Of a stretch of 64,000 nucleotides of DNA, positions 32,606-44,487 are shown piece by piece. Source of the stretch: Elusimicrobiota bacterium (GTDB taxonomy: Bacteria > Elusimicrobiota > Elusimicrobia > 2-02-FULL-39-32). Each line of letters begins with the position of its first letter. Position 1 is the first letter of the stretch. The position numbers and the translations under genes were made by a program. Where the stretch lies: positions 1 to 64,000 of the forward strand of contig JAKFYJ010000015.1 in NCBI GenBank assembly GCA_021730935.1. Direction: 5' to 3'. The notes under the pieces were generated by a model. It was not told the origin of the DNA. It did not search any database and worked only from the letters and a program-made list of their open reading frames with translations.

Positions 32606-34006
32606 ATGACTGATGTTCTTCTGATTAATCCCCCCTGGACCAAGAAGGGTGGAAACATATGGAAAGGGGTGGCAAGCATCATGCCTCCTCACGGGATCGC
32701 TGTCATCGCGGCCGTTCTGGAACAAGCGGGCCTGAAAGTCCGGATCCTGGACACCCACGCCATGAAAGTGGCCATGGAAGACCTCAAGGGCTGGCTCGAA
32801 ACCTATTATAAAGATCCTCCCAAATTCATCGGTCTGACCGGAAGCACCCTCAACATCTCTTATGCCTATGACACAGCCCAAATTTGCAAAGAGCTTTATC
32901 CCAACGCCAAGGTTGTCCTGGGCGGCGTCCATGCTTCCGAAAAGCCCCAGGAAGCCGTCACTCAGCCCTTTGTGGATTTCGTCATCCGCGGCGAAGGCGA
33001 ATTCGCGTTCCAGGAACTTGCGGCCGGCAAACCCCTGTCCGAGATCCGAGGCCTTTCCTATAAAGAAGGCGGGCGCGTCATCCACAACGAGCCGGGAGAG
33101 CTCATTAAAGATCTCGACGCTCTCCCCATGGCGGCCTATCACCTGCTCCCCATGGACCGTTATTTCCCTGCGGTCGGCTCTTATAAAAATCTCCCCGCGA
33201 TTTCGATGGTCACTTCCCGCGGCTGTCCCGGAAAATGCACTTTCTGTTATCAGCCTTTCGGGTCCCTGATCCGCCAAAAATCTCCCAAGAAAATATTCGA
33301 GGAAATTCAGCACCTCATCAAAAATTACGGCATCAAGGAAATCTGTTTTTACGACGACAATTTCACGACCCTCAAACCCCGTATCCGCGAACTCTGCAAG
33401 ATGATCATTGACGCGAAGATGAATTTCACCTGGAGCTGTTTTTCCCGCGTGGACTGGGCGGACCTCGAACTCCTTAAACTCATGAAGAAAGCGGGACTCC
33501 GCCAGGTCATGTACGGCATCGAGTCCGGCGATCAGGGAATCCTGGACACCATCCGCAAACAAACCACGATCGAAAAAATCCGCACGGCCAACCGCTGGAC
33601 CAAAGAAGCGGGCATCGAAGTGCGAGCGGCTTTCATCTTCGGGAACCCCGGAGAGACGGAAGAGACGATGAAGAAAACCATAGATTTCGCAATCGAACTG
33701 GATCCCGATGTCGCCATTTTCAACGTCGTGATCCCCAACCCCGGAACCCAGATGTATGAGTGGGCGGTTAAAAACGGGGTTCTCAAAAACGAAAACTGGG
33801 ACGAATATGATCTCACCAAACCCGTTATGACCCTGGCCAATGTCTCGGGCGAAAAAGTGCAGGAATATTATAAACTCGCCTACAAGAAATTTTACATGCG
33901 CCCGGCTTATGTCCTTAAACGCATCCTCAAAATCCGCTATATGGCGGACGTCCGGAGCCTCTTGAACGGCTTCAAGGGCGTTTTGAGCGTCGTCACCAAC
34001 CCTTGA
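32606..34006 (+). CDS. B12-binding radical SAM protein
   Basis: The N-terminal Rossmann-like domain of the cobalamin-binding type ([51 protein letters not shown]) is followed by a radical SAM core with the CxxxCxxC cluster motif in [17 protein letters not shown] near residue 205. Such enzymes catalyse methylations or rearrangements in lipid and natural-product pathways. The 466-residue protein is complete. It is coupled to an acyl/acetyltransferase and a GT9 gene, suggesting modification of a surface glycan or lipid. The substrate is unknown. Confidence 0.85.
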   Translation: MTDVLLINPPWTKKGGNIWKGVASIMPPHGIAVIAAVLEQAGLKVRILDTHAMKVAMEDLKGWLETYYKDPPKFIGLTGSTLNISYAYDTAQICKELYPNAKVVLGGVHASEKPQEAVTQPFVDFVIRGEGEFAFQELAAGKPLSEIRGLSYKEGGRVIHNEPGELIKDLDALPMAAYHLLPMDRYFPAVGSYKNLPAISMVTSRGCPGKCTFCYQPFGSLIRQKSPKKIFEEIQHLIKNYGIKEICFYDDNFTTLKPRIRELCKMIIDAKMNFTWSCFSRVDWADLELLKLMKKAGLRQVMYGIESGDQGILDTIRKQTTIEKIRTANRWTKEAGIEVRAAFIFGNPGETEETMKKTIDFAIELDPDVAIFNVVIPNPGTQMYEWAVKNGVLKNENWDEYDLTKPVMTLANVSGEKVQEYYKLAYKKFYMRPAYVLKRILKIRYMADVRSLLNGFKGVLSVVTNP

Positions 34007-34641
34007 AACCCCGCAAAAATAAAATTTCCGTCGGTAAAAAAAAGCGCCTGGGCAAGAACGTCCAGCTGGGCGTCTTTTCCGGCCGCAAAATAAAGAGCAT
34101 GACTCTCTCCATCGGGGATTCCCCCAACATCCGTTCCGGCTCGGTGATATATCTCGGAAGCCGAATCGGCAAAAACCTTGAGACAGGACACAACGCCGTC
34201 ATCCGCGAGGAAAACTCAATCGGCGACGGCTTTTCGCTCTGGACCAATTCCATCGTCGATTACGGATGCAAGATCGGCGACAACGTCAAGATTCACTGCA
34301 ACTGTTATGTCGCCCAGTTCACCACTATTGAAGACGATGTGTTCATGGCTCCGGGCGTGACGGTGGCCAACGACCTTCACCCGGGATCTCCTGATTTCAG
34401 GGACTGCATGAAAGGGCCCACCATAAAAAAAGGGGCGCAGATCGGATGCAATGTCACCCTGCTTCCCGGCGTGACCATCGGAGAACATTCTTTGATCGGC
34501 GCAGGAAGCGTGGTCACGAAAGACATTCCGGCTTATTCTCTCGCTTATGGCAACCCCGCGCGCGTGGCGAAGAAAATCACGGACATGAAATGCTCCATCA
34601 AGAAAAATTTCCCTTACGAACACCTTAAAAAACATGGATAA
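34003..34641 (+). CDS. Left-handed beta-helix acyl/acetyltransferase
   Basis: The 212-residue protein has hexapeptide repeats over most of its length: [50 protein letters not shown], and [36 protein letters not shown]. This is the fold of WbpD-like and LpxA-like acyltransferases. The C-terminus [15 protein letters not shown] is typical of sugar N/O-acetyltransferases. The start is TTG 34003, overlapping the radical SAM stop (TTGA). It probably acetylates a nucleotide sugar or glycan, but the acceptor is unknown. Confidence 0.87.
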   Translation: MKPRKNKISVGKKKRLGKNVQLGVFSGRKIKSMTLSIGDSPNIRSGSVIYLGSRIGKNLETGHNAVIREENSIGDGFSLWTNSIVDYGCKIGDNVKIHCNCYVAQFTTIEDDVFMAPGVTVANDLHPGSPDFRDCMKGPTIKKGAQIGCNVTLLPGVTIGEHSLIGAGSVVTKDIPAYSLAYGNPARVAKKITDMKCSIKKNFPYEHLKKHG

Positions 34642-35557
34642 AATTTTAATCATCAAAATCGGCGCGCTCGGCGATGTGGTGCGAACCACCTCCCTCCTTC
34701 ACGCCCTCAAAGGCGAAGTCACCTGGGCGACCAAGAAACCTTCTTTCCCTCTCCTCGCGAAAAATCCGCTCATCCACAACACCGTCGACATTGCGGAGAG
34801 TTATGATGATCTCCTCAAACAGGAATATAAACTCATCATCAACCTTGAGGAAGAACCCCAGGCCTGCGAGCTGGCAAGCCGCGCGAAAAAAAGCGAACTC
34901 GTGGGGGCCTATTCCGACAACGGAAAAATCACATACACAGACTCGGCCGCGCCCTGGTTCGATATGGGATTGATCTCAAGGTTCGGCAAAGCCGCGGCGG
35001 ACAAAAAGAAGTGGGAAAACACGAAGTCTTATCAGGAACTCATGTTCGCGATGATTGGAAAAAAATTTAACGGCGAGGAATATATTTTGCCCGTGGAGCC
35101 CCACTCGAACGAAGCGGGGAAAGAAAAAGTCGGTCTGGAGACGCGATCCGGAGACCGGTGGGTGGGCAAACGGTGGACGAGGTTCCCGGAACTGATCGAA
35201 AAATTGAGCAATGAAAAAATACGGTGCGTAAAATTTAAAGCTTTCCCAACCCTCTCCGGGTTCATCAAGCACATCAACACCACCGACATCGTGGTGACCA
35301 CCGATTCCCTGGCTCTCCACCTGTCGTTGGCGCTCAAAAAACGCGTGATCGCGCTTTTCACCTGCACTTCATGGCATGAGATTTATGGTTATGGAAGGAC
35401 GGAGAAAGTGGTGAGCCCGCAAATCGAAAAGTATTTTTACAACACAGCGGAGGAAGCTTTAAAGTCCGGCGAAGCGATCCAGCCGGAAACAGTCTATGAC
35501 GCGGTCAGCCGTACTTGTATGAAACTCCGAAGCCGCCCCGCGGGGGTTCCCACTTAA
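34634..35557 (+). CDS. Glycosyltransferase family 9 (heptosyltransferase-like)
   Basis: The 307-residue protein begins with the GT9 signature [22 protein letters not shown] and has [15 protein letters not shown] in the C-domain. [26 protein letters not shown] is the conserved nucleotide-sugar pocket (here TDS rather than NDS). GT9 enzymes add heptose or related sugars in LPS core assembly. It overlaps the acyltransferase by 8 nt. Its 3' end overlaps convergent fixX by 53 nt, which is unusually long, so the last residues are uncertain. Confidence 0.87.
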   Translation: MDKILIIKIGALGDVVRTTSLLHALKGEVTWATKKPSFPLLAKNPLIHNTVDIAESYDDLLKQEYKLIINLEEEPQACELASRAKKSELVGAYSDNGKITYTDSAAPWFDMGLISRFGKAAADKKKWENTKSYQELMFAMIGKKFNGEEYILPVEPHSNEAGKEKVGLETRSGDRWVGKRWTRFPELIEKLSNEKIRCVKFKAFPTLSGFIKHINTTDIVVTTDSLALHLSLALKKRVIALFTCTSWHEIYGYGRTEKVVSPQIEKYFYNTAEEALKSGEAIQPETVYDAVSRTCMKLRSRPAGVPT

Positions 35558-35786
35558 TATTCTGGAAGGGGCAAATCGCTCTGGCCGCGCCGCACTCAAT
35601 GCAGTTCTCATAACCCACCACAATCTTCTTTTTCGATTCATCCCAGTCATAGACTTTCGCAGGACACACGGTCGTGCAGGGCTTGTCTTTGCATTTGAGG
35701 CAGAGATCGGGTTTGGGAATGGCAATGTGGCTCTGATGATCGTTTTTATATGTGAGGGTCCCAAGTTTTTCTTCGACGGAAGACAT
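35505..35786 (-). CDS. fixX: FixX-like ferredoxin of ETF-quinone oxidoreductase
   Basis: The 93-residue ferredoxin has a degenerate and a complete cluster motif (CLKCKDKPCTTVCPAKVYDW and CIECGAARAICPF), as in FixX, the small [4Fe-4S] partner of FixC. It passes electrons from electron-transfer flavoprotein to the quinone pool. A strong SD (AAGGAGGGG) precedes the ATG. It follows fixC by 2 nt. The genes for ETF itself (fixAB/etfAB) are not in the window. Confidence 0.92.
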   Translation of the reverse strand: MSSVEEKLGTLTYKNDHQSHIAIPKPDLCLKCKDKPCTTVCPAKVYDWDESKKKIVVGYENCIECGAARAICPFQNIKWEPPRGGFGVSYKYG

Positions 35787-35788
35787 GG

Positions 35789-37150
35789 TCAGTTCCCCTC
35801 CTTCGCGAGAGATTTAAATTTGAGAGCGCCTTTGAGAGCCTTCTTGCCCATGGCCATGATGTTTGAGAATGTCAGCTCTGACTTGATGAGCTTGCGCACA
35901 GCCCTGTCGCGGAAAATCCGTTTCAATATGGCGGACTGGACATCGCGTTTGGGCCTGCCGTCCACATTGAAATATTCATAGGCGGAACGGCAGATGAGGT
36001 CCGGGATCACGGTGAGCAGTTCCGGGCGGGATTCCACTTCTTCTTCCAGATCCTTGTGATCAAAGAGGTCCGGAATCACATAAGAATCCCGGAGTTTCTT
36101 CTGATAAAGCGAAAGTGTTTTGGAAGAAAAATCATTTTTCTTCTTGGCTTCAATGGCAGTCTCGGCCGCGAATTTTCCCGCGCTCATGGCAAGGTTGGAC
36201 CCTTCGCGGTGAGACGGGTTCACCATTTGGGCCGCGTCGCCGCAGATCATGATTCCGTCCGCGAAAAGAGGCGGCATGGAATTGTATCCGCCTTCGGGGA
36301 TGATGTGTCCGGAATATTCGAGCGGCTTGGCGTCTTTCAAAATCGGCCGCAGAACGGGGTGCTGTTTCAGCTGGTCCAAAAGCGCATACGGCGTGATGCC
36401 GGACTTCATGAAGTGGCTCACTTTGCAGCCGATCCCCAATGAAATGGATTCTTTGTTCGTGTACAAAAATCCGTATCCCAGCATTCCTTTGGTGATCTCG
36501 CCGAACATTTCAACGGTGGCCCCTTCGTTCGCTTCCAGGCAAAAACGGTCTTCCAGCTTTTCTCTGGGGAGGAAAAGGGTTTCTTTGACGCCGAGGGCAA
36601 TCTCATCGGCGCGCCAATCGTCCATCATCCCGGCTTTCCGGGCGATCAAAGAATTGATGCCGTCGCAGGCGATCAGGACATCGCACAAGAGCTCGTCGCC
36701 TTCGCTCGTTTTCACGCCGACCACCTTGTTGCCCTTCTTGATGACGTCGGTGACCAGCACGCCCGTATAAAGCTGGGCTCCGGCTTCTTCCGCTTTCTTG
36801 GAATACCAGCGGTCAAAATTGACGCGGATGATGCTGTAGCAATTGTGGGGTTCTTTGCGCCATTGCGCGGATTTAAATCCCACCTGGACGGCGGAATCTT
36901 CGGAGAGCACCATGATTTTCTGCTCGGTGATGGGCCGTTCGAGCGCGGCCTGAGGATCCTTCCAAAAATCGGGGATGACATCGTTCAGCATTTTGGTATA
37001 GAGGACGGCGCCCTGAACGTTTTTCGCTCCGGGATATTCTCCCCGCTCCAAAATGACGGTCGAAAGTCCTGCGCGCGCGGCGGTGATTGCGGCGGTGGTT
37101 CCCGCGGGTCCTGCGCCTACGATGATAACGTCAAATTTATCGTCTGCCAT
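35789..37150 (-). CDS. fixC: FixC-like FAD-dependent ETF-quinone oxidoreductase
   Basis: The 453-residue flavoprotein has an N-terminal FAD site (DVIIVGAGPAGTTAAITAARAG), a PGAKNVQGAVLY segment typical of FixC, a second nucleotide-site strand (CDVLIACDGINSLIARKAG), and GDAAQMVNPSHREGSNLAMSAGK near the quinone-proximal domain. It should oxidise reduced ETF and reduce quinone together with FixX. It lies between a receiver gene and fixX, in the same orientation as the bc-type complex operon, so it probably feeds quinol to that complex. Confidence 0.9.
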   Translation of the reverse strand: MADDKFDVIIVGAGPAGTTAAITAARAGLSTVILERGEYPGAKNVQGAVLYTKMLNDVIPDFWKDPQAALERPITEQKIMVLSEDSAVQVGFKSAQWRKEPHNCYSIIRVNFDRWYSKKAEEAGAQLYTGVLVTDVIKKGNKVVGVKTSEGDELLCDVLIACDGINSLIARKAGMMDDWRADEIALGVKETLFLPREKLEDRFCLEANEGATVEMFGEITKGMLGYGFLYTNKESISLGIGCKVSHFMKSGITPYALLDQLKQHPVLRPILKDAKPLEYSGHIIPEGGYNSMPPLFADGIMICGDAAQMVNPSHREGSNLAMSAGKFAAETAIEAKKKNDFSSKTLSLYQKKLRDSYVIPDLFDHKDLEEEVESRPELLTVIPDLICRSAYEYFNVDGRPKRDVQSAILKRIFRDRAVRKLIKSELTFSNIMAMGKKALKGALKFKSLAKEGN

Positions 37151-37549
37151 TTACATGTACGGGCGATATTTGAGATCTTTGATCCGCTCATCGCTCAATC
37201 CTTTTTTTACGGCCGCGACAAGGGCTTCAGCTTGAAATGGCTTGGTGAGGACCTGGGAGACTTGGGCGAACTTATCGAACAGAGACAAGGCAGGTTTGAG
37301 CGCGGAAACAACGATCACGGGGAGCCGAAAAAGGCCTTCATCTTCCGAGAGACGGAGCTGGATGGTGTATCCGTCCATTCCGGGGAGCATGACGTCCAGG
37401 ATCAGGAGGTCGGGTTTTTCAGTTTTGAGCTTATTGAAGGCGTCAGGCCCTGTCTCTGCCGTGATGACCTTGTGCCCTTCGCGCTCGAGAACAAAAGAGC
37501 AAAACTGGGCAATGGTGGTTTCGTCGTCAGCGATCAGTATTTTTGCCAT
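37151..37549 (-). CDS. Single-domain response regulator
   Basis: The 132-residue receiver has ILIADDETTI, phosphoacceptor DLLILDVMLPGMDGY, the switch Ser in VIVVSALKP and the Lys in VLTKPFQ. There is no output domain. It is abutted by fixC (1 nt) and follows the cytochrome operon by 9 nt, with a GAGGT SD, so it is likely co-transcribed with the respiratory genes. No kinase is nearby. Its role may be signalling linked to redox state, which is inference from position. Confidence 0.88.
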   Translation of the reverse strand: MAKILIADDETTIAQFCSFVLEREGHKVITAETGPDAFNKLKTEKPDLLILDVMLPGMDGYTIQLRLSEDEGLFRLPVIVVSALKPALSLFDKFAQVSQVLTKPFQAEALVAAVKKGLSDERIKDLKYRPYM

Positions 37550-37558
37550 AGACCTCGT

Positions 37559-38125
37559 TTATTGAGCTTCGAAAAGCTCCTTATATCTTGCGGGATACTT
37601 TTCCTTGAACTGGGCCAAAAGTTTTTTGCGGTGTTCCGCCCAGGCTTTGGCGTTGGCTCCGGTCTTTCTTTTTTTGGAATCGTCGCGGAGGAAAGTGAAT
37701 ATTTTTCTGCCGTCAGCATCGGCGATGGCGCATCCGGGCTTGGACATCATGCGCTTCACATATCTCTGCCAGATGCTGTCTTCCACCTGCCAAACAAGCT
37801 TGTCTTTAAAAATTTCGGGGTTGGAGGTCTTCATTGAAGCCTGCTCTTCGGGTTTGAGCTGTAAGAACTGAGAATTCAGGGGCCGTGAAGGCGTGTGGCA
37901 CCGGGAACATTTGTCCTGCAGAAGTTTATACCCGGCCTGCTGTTCAGGCGTGTATCCGGAGACGTCAATTTTGTCCGGACCGAAATCGTTGGGATAAGGA
38001 TTTTTCAAAGCTTTTTCTTTTTCGAGTTCAGCCGCAGACTTCGCACCTTCGGAAAAAGCGGGGAAATTCAAAACTGAAACTGTGACCAATGCCGCGAACG
38101 CCGCAACGACTAATTTTTTATTCAT
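37559..38125 (-). CDS. Periplasmic monohaem cytochrome c-like protein
   Basis: The 188-residue protein has a Sec signal peptide (LVVAAFAALVTVSVLNFPAFS) and one haem-binding motif, CSRCH, near residue 73. The rest is charged, with a Lys-rich C-terminus and no second CxxCH. It is the distal gene of the Rieske/cytochrome b operon (3 nt after the multihaem gene, SD AGGAGG). It probably carries electrons to or from that complex. The single Met in KRMMSKPGC may be the distal ligand. Confidence 0.82.
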   Translation of the reverse strand: MNKKLVVAAFAALVTVSVLNFPAFSEGAKSAAELEKEKALKNPYPNDFGPDKIDVSGYTPEQQAGYKLLQDKCSRCHTPSRPLNSQFLQLKPEEQASMKTSNPEIFKDKLVWQVEDSIWQRYVKRMMSKPGCAIADADGRKIFTFLRDDSKKRKTGANAKAWAEHRKKLLAQFKEKYPARYKELFEAQ

Positions 38126-38128
38126 GAC

Positions 38129-39508
38129 TTACCAAGCCTCCTGTTTTTCAGCGATGCTGAATAAATATGCTACTAAATTTTCCAACTCCTTGCCTTTGAT
38201 CCGCTCTTTAAACGGCGGCATGAAGAGAGGGGGAGTGGGCCCCTTTTCGTCTTCCTTGGCTTCGGGGTTTACGCCCACCTGAATCTTTTTGATGAGTTCC
38301 TCTTTCGTGAAAGTTCCCACCGTTTTCACGAGGTTGGGGACATAAGTTCCCTGGCGGTTATAAACGGCGATGCCGTGATTGGCGTCTTTGCCGTGGCAGG
38401 ATACACAGCCATATTTCTGGAACACATAACGCCCGTGCTGGGTGGCGGAAGCAAACTGAGGTTCCGGCTCTTTGGGGGCGGTCACGCGATAACTATAAGG
38501 AATGGATTTTTCGCTCTTGAGCGACATCACATACGCCGTGAGAGATTCTGTTTCCTCGTGGTTAAATCCGAAATAAGGCATGGCGCTTGGAGGAACCGGC
38601 TGAGGGTTCTTGGGGTCCGCGGAGAGATGGCCTTCGGGATCTCCGGGAGTGATCACCGCCGGGTTCGTCGCGAAGTGGAGGCGGATCCAGTTTTCCAAAA
38701 TTCTTTCGTTCTTGGTGATGAGTCCTGCCTGAACCGCAGGTCCGAAATCAATGCGAGTGACGGGTTTGACGGAAGTTTCCACCGCGAGGTCAGGCGCAAT
38801 GGGGCCGCCGTCGCCGTTCACCTGGTGGCAACCCACGCACCCGTTTTCAAAAAATGTTTGTTTGCCCTTTTTCACGATGTCCATTCCGGGAACCTTGGGC
38901 ATGGCTTCGTGACACTTGGAGCAGGACGCATAAATCAAGGGGCCGGCTTTCATGGGATTTTCCCAATATTCAACCACTTCCCAATCATGTTTATGTTTCC
39001 ACTCCTCTTTCTGCTCGGGAGATGCAGGCATGTGGCCCGCGCCGACGAAAGTGGTGGCCAGTCCCTGCCCTTCGTGACAGACGGTGCAGCCGTATTTTTC
39101 AAAAGGATGTTTTTTGTGGATGTCGTTGTCGGGCGCGGCAAAAGGATGATCGGGGAAATCGTTGGTCAGGGACGGATTCACGAGAGAATCGTGGCCCTGG
39201 TGGCAAGTGACGCATCGGTCAACGCGGTGCAAGTCGGTGAGCAAAATTTGTTTTACTTCGGGTGAGCGGCGCTTGACCGCTTTGAGCTCGTCCGTGAACG
39301 CTTCTTTGCCCTTTTCGTCAACCGCTTCCATCTTCTTTTTGATGGATTCGATCTGGCGTTTTTTATATTCCGCCTGATACGGTTTCCATTCGCGGAAAAA
39401 ATCCTGATAGAGCACGACAAGGAAGAGAGCCAGGGCGAGGAAATTCCCGAGAAAGAAAAGGTTTTTGAGAGTGAAAAGTTTGTTGAAGAAGAATTCTTTA
39501 AATTTCAA
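38129..39508 (-). CDS. Membrane-anchored five-haem cytochrome c
   Basis: The 459-residue protein has one N-terminal anchor (LFFLGNFLALALFLVVLY) and five CxxCH motifs: CVTCH, CTVCH, CSKCH, CVGCH and CVSCH. The C-terminal part with the last two resembles a class I cytochrome c domain (KYGCVSCHGKDANHG, IKGKELENLVAYLFS). It takes the place of cytochrome c1 in a quinol-oxidising complex with the adjacent cytochrome b and Rieske. The start is TTG 39508, 6 nt from the cytochrome b stop. Confidence 0.88.
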   Translation of the reverse strand: MKFKEFFFNKLFTLKNLFFLGNFLALALFLVVLYQDFFREWKPYQAEYKKRQIESIKKKMEAVDEKGKEAFTDELKAVKRRSPEVKQILLTDLHRVDRCVTCHQGHDSLVNPSLTNDFPDHPFAAPDNDIHKKHPFEKYGCTVCHEGQGLATTFVGAGHMPASPEQKEEWKHKHDWEVVEYWENPMKAGPLIYASCSKCHEAMPKVPGMDIVKKGKQTFFENGCVGCHQVNGDGGPIAPDLAVETSVKPVTRIDFGPAVQAGLITKNERILENWIRLHFATNPAVITPGDPEGHLSADPKNPQPVPPSAMPYFGFNHEETESLTAYVMSLKSEKSIPYSYRVTAPKEPEPQFASATQHGRYVFQKYGCVSCHGKDANHGIAVYNRQGTYVPNLVKTVGTFTKEELIKKIQVGVNPEAKEDEKGPTPPLFMPPFKERIKGKELENLVAYLFSIAEKQEAW

Positions 39509-39514
39509 TGGAGT

Positions 39515-41164
39515 TTATATGCTGAACCCGAATTGTTTCAAGCTGAAAATATATTTGATGTTGAAGCCCAGACGGAGTCCGACTTTGAGAAGCACGCCGA
39601 TGGTCATGAGGAGAAACACCATCGAAATCGCATATCTCGGCCAGGCGGCATTGCGGATATACTTCTGCGGGACCAGAACGCCCAGGATATAATAAAGCCC
39701 GGCCGCAAAAACAATCCAAAGGACCTGGGTCCATTCCATGGGCTGGCCGGACCATTTTTCGATCAGCCCTGAACCGATAAACTTGAGGAGGACAGCGCCC
39801 GCGAGAATCGCGCCCAATCCCGTCCACACCATTTTTTTGAAAGGCAATTCTTTCTGAATGAGTTTCGGGAGCGCCACTCCGAGAGTGAAATATCCGCCCA
39901 TGAGGATGATGCCCAAAGCGTTCGGGAGACTCCAGGTGGGCGGAGGCGGAGGCTTGTGGTGGAGCCAGTTTTCCCAGGGCCAATACCAGCCCCAGTTGGG
40001 TCCGCGCATGTAGGTTCCGATCACGATCAGGATAAACCAAAGGGCGATGCCGAATATAAAAAATGTGTTGGCGAAAGGTCTTTCCTTAATTGAATAATAT
40101 CCCACGCCTTCAGGATTGTTGTCGACATAAGGAATCGCCATGAGGCCCGTCAGAATCAATGTCGGCAACAGCACTCCGGCCATCCAGGGATCAAAATAGA
40201 CGAGAAGTTCCTGAAGTCCAAGGAAATACCAGGGCGCTTTCGCTGGGTTGGGCGTGACATTGAGGTTCGCTTCTTCTTCAAGAGGCGCTTGCACCCAGAT
40301 GGAGAGGCCGATGAGGAGCGCGATGAAAAGGATGGACATCATGTATTCGCGCACGACGAGGTTGGGCCAGACATCCACTTTCTCTTCATTTTTATTCTTA
40401 AGATCGAGAGGCGCCGCAGAAAATCCGTCTTTACGAATGCGCCAGAAGTGAACGATCATAAACACCCCCGCTAGGAAAGGGAAAGCGATGCAGTGAAGGA
40501 CATAAAAACGGAGGAGCGCCGTTTCGCCGACATAGGTTCCGCCCAGAAGCATGAAGCGGGCATCGTTTTTCAGGTTCATGATGGAGAAAGGACCTTCGGC
40601 GCCAAGGATGGGCGTGTTTGAAGCCATGTTGGAACCCACCGTAATCGCCCAAATAGCGATCTGGTCCCAAGGGAGCAGATATCCGCTGAATGACAGAAGA
40701 AGCGTCAGCAAAAGCAGGACAACGCCCACCACCCAGTTGAACTCGCGGGGCGATTTATAGGAAGCGGTGAGAAAAACACGGATCATGTGGAAGATCACGA
40801 TCAAAACCATGAGCTGGGCCGCCCAGCGGTGAAAATTGCGCCAGAACTGACCTGTGGTGACGACGAACTGCAAATCTTTGATGTCCTGATAAGCCAGATT
40901 TACCGTCGGGCGATAATAAAACATGAGCAAAATTCCGGAAACGGTGAGGAGGAAGAAAAGCCCGAAAGAAAGGCCGCCCAAACCCCAGGTGTATGTGAAC
41001 TTGACGGCGCGTTTACGGAGTTTCGCGGGGTGAAGGTGGAGCCAGACATTGCCGATGATATGCTGGGCGCGGTCGCGCGGCGTGTCGTGCCATTTGCCGC
41101 CCCGGAACATGGAGCGCCAGATCTGGCTGTCGATGATTTGTTTTTTTATTTCTTCAACGGACAT
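39515..41164 (-). CDS. Cytochrome b of a bc-type quinol oxidase complex
   Basis: The 549-residue protein combines the N-terminal four-helix haem domain with a C-terminal extension of at least seven further helices. The N-domain has bis-His pairs in [21 protein letters not shown] and [21 protein letters not shown], and SGYLLPWDQ. The Qo-site motif is [13 protein letters not shown] rather than PEWY, a form common in menaquinol complexes. Extra helices at the C-terminus exceed the usual b6/subunit IV content. It lies between the Rieske and multihaem cytochrome genes in one operon. Confidence 0.9.
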   Translation of the reverse strand: MSVEEIKKQIIDSQIWRSMFRGGKWHDTPRDRAQHIIGNVWLHLHPAKLRKRAVKFTYTWGLGGLSFGLFFLLTVSGILLMFYYRPTVNLAYQDIKDLQFVVTTGQFWRNFHRWAAQLMVLIVIFHMIRVFLTASYKSPREFNWVVGVVLLLLTLLLSFSGYLLPWDQIAIWAITVGSNMASNTPILGAEGPFSIMNLKNDARFMLLGGTYVGETALLRFYVLHCIAFPFLAGVFMIVHFWRIRKDGFSAAPLDLKNKNEEKVDVWPNLVVREYMMSILFIALLIGLSIWVQAPLEEEANLNVTPNPAKAPWYFLGLQELLVYFDPWMAGVLLPTLILTGLMAIPYVDNNPEGVGYYSIKERPFANTFFIFGIALWFILIVIGTYMRGPNWGWYWPWENWLHHKPPPPPTWSLPNALGIILMGGYFTLGVALPKLIQKELPFKKMVWTGLGAILAGAVLLKFIGSGLIEKWSGQPMEWTQVLWIVFAAGLYYILGVLVPQKYIRNAAWPRYAISMVFLLMTIGVLLKVGLRLGFNIKYIFSLKQFGFSI

Positions 41165-41167
41165 TTT

Positions 41168-41725
41168 TTATGCCTTCGCCGTGAGGTCAATCATGAACTG
41201 TCTTTTGTCGCGGAATCCGGGACGCGTTTCAAGGATGGATTTGTCCACCAAAATTTCTCCGGTCGGCAAGAGAGCCACCGCACAGCGGTTCAAAGGTTTG
41301 GGCGCGGGGCCCGCAATCACGTCGCCTTCGATGCTGAAATTGGATCCGTGGCAAGGGCATTTGAATCGGTTTTCGGCGTCGAACCAGTTGGGCGTGCATC
41401 CCAAGTGCGTGCACCGCGCCCAGAAAGCATAAAGAGAAGTGGGGGTTTTCACGATCCAGACGCGGAACTCTTTGGTGAGCTTGGTGGAAACGCCCAGAGG
41501 AAAATCTTCGGGCCGGCCGGCTTTAAAAATCTGGGAGGGTTCATAAAGAACATTGGGAAGCATGAATTTTCCAACCGCGCCCGCGGCGGAACCCATGAAG
41601 GCGGCGAACATGCCCCAGCCCATCCACAGGAAATTCCTGCGCGTGACGGGTTTGGCCATCAACACAGGCGCGGTTGCCGGTGCAGGAGCGGGGTTCGAAG
41701 GTTGGTTAGGTTTATTTTCTTCCAC
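41168..41725 (-). CDS. Rieske iron-sulfur protein
   Basis: The 185-residue protein has a proline/alanine-rich N-terminus, a Tat-like/anchor segment (VTRRNFLWMGWGMFAAFMGS) and the Rieske [2Fe-2S] motifs CTHLGC and CPCHGSNFS. It takes electrons from quinol at the Qo site. The start is GTG 41725, the first gene of the bc operon, preceded by a strong promoter. RR in the anchor suggests Tat-dependent insertion, usual for Rieske proteins. Confidence 0.94.
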   Translation of the reverse strand: MEENKPNQPSNPAPAPATAPVLMAKPVTRRNFLWMGWGMFAAFMGSAAGAVGKFMLPNVLYEPSQIFKAGRPEDFPLGVSTKLTKEFRVWIVKTPTSLYAFWARCTHLGCTPNWFDAENRFKCPCHGSNFSIEGDVIAGPAPKPLNRCAVALLPTGEILVDKSILETRPGFRDKRQFMIDLTAKA

Positions 41726-41746
41726 GGGTTTTTAATTGAAGGGCTT

Positions 41747-41774
41747 ATTATATAAAAAAACGACAGCGTGTCAA
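41747..41774 (-). promoter_or_regulatory. Promoter of the Rieske/cytochrome operon
   Basis: On the minus strand, TTGACA (41774-41769) and TATAAT (41752-41747) are perfect hexamers spaced 16 nt. The Rieske GTG lies 21 nt past the -10, leaving a leader of about 14 nt. It is among the strongest promoters in the window and is likely to give high expression of the respiratory genes. Confidence 0.82.
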
Positions 41775-41798
41775 AGGGAATTGCCGCATGAATTTCCC

Positions 41799-44483
<2,685 letters not shown>

Positions 44484-44487
<4 letters not shown>

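Noticed and set aside
32450-33562. 370-residue minus-strand ORF opposite the radical SAM gene
   Set aside because: Antisense shadow. It would also cover the clear TTGAAA-N17-TATACT promoter of the sense gene.
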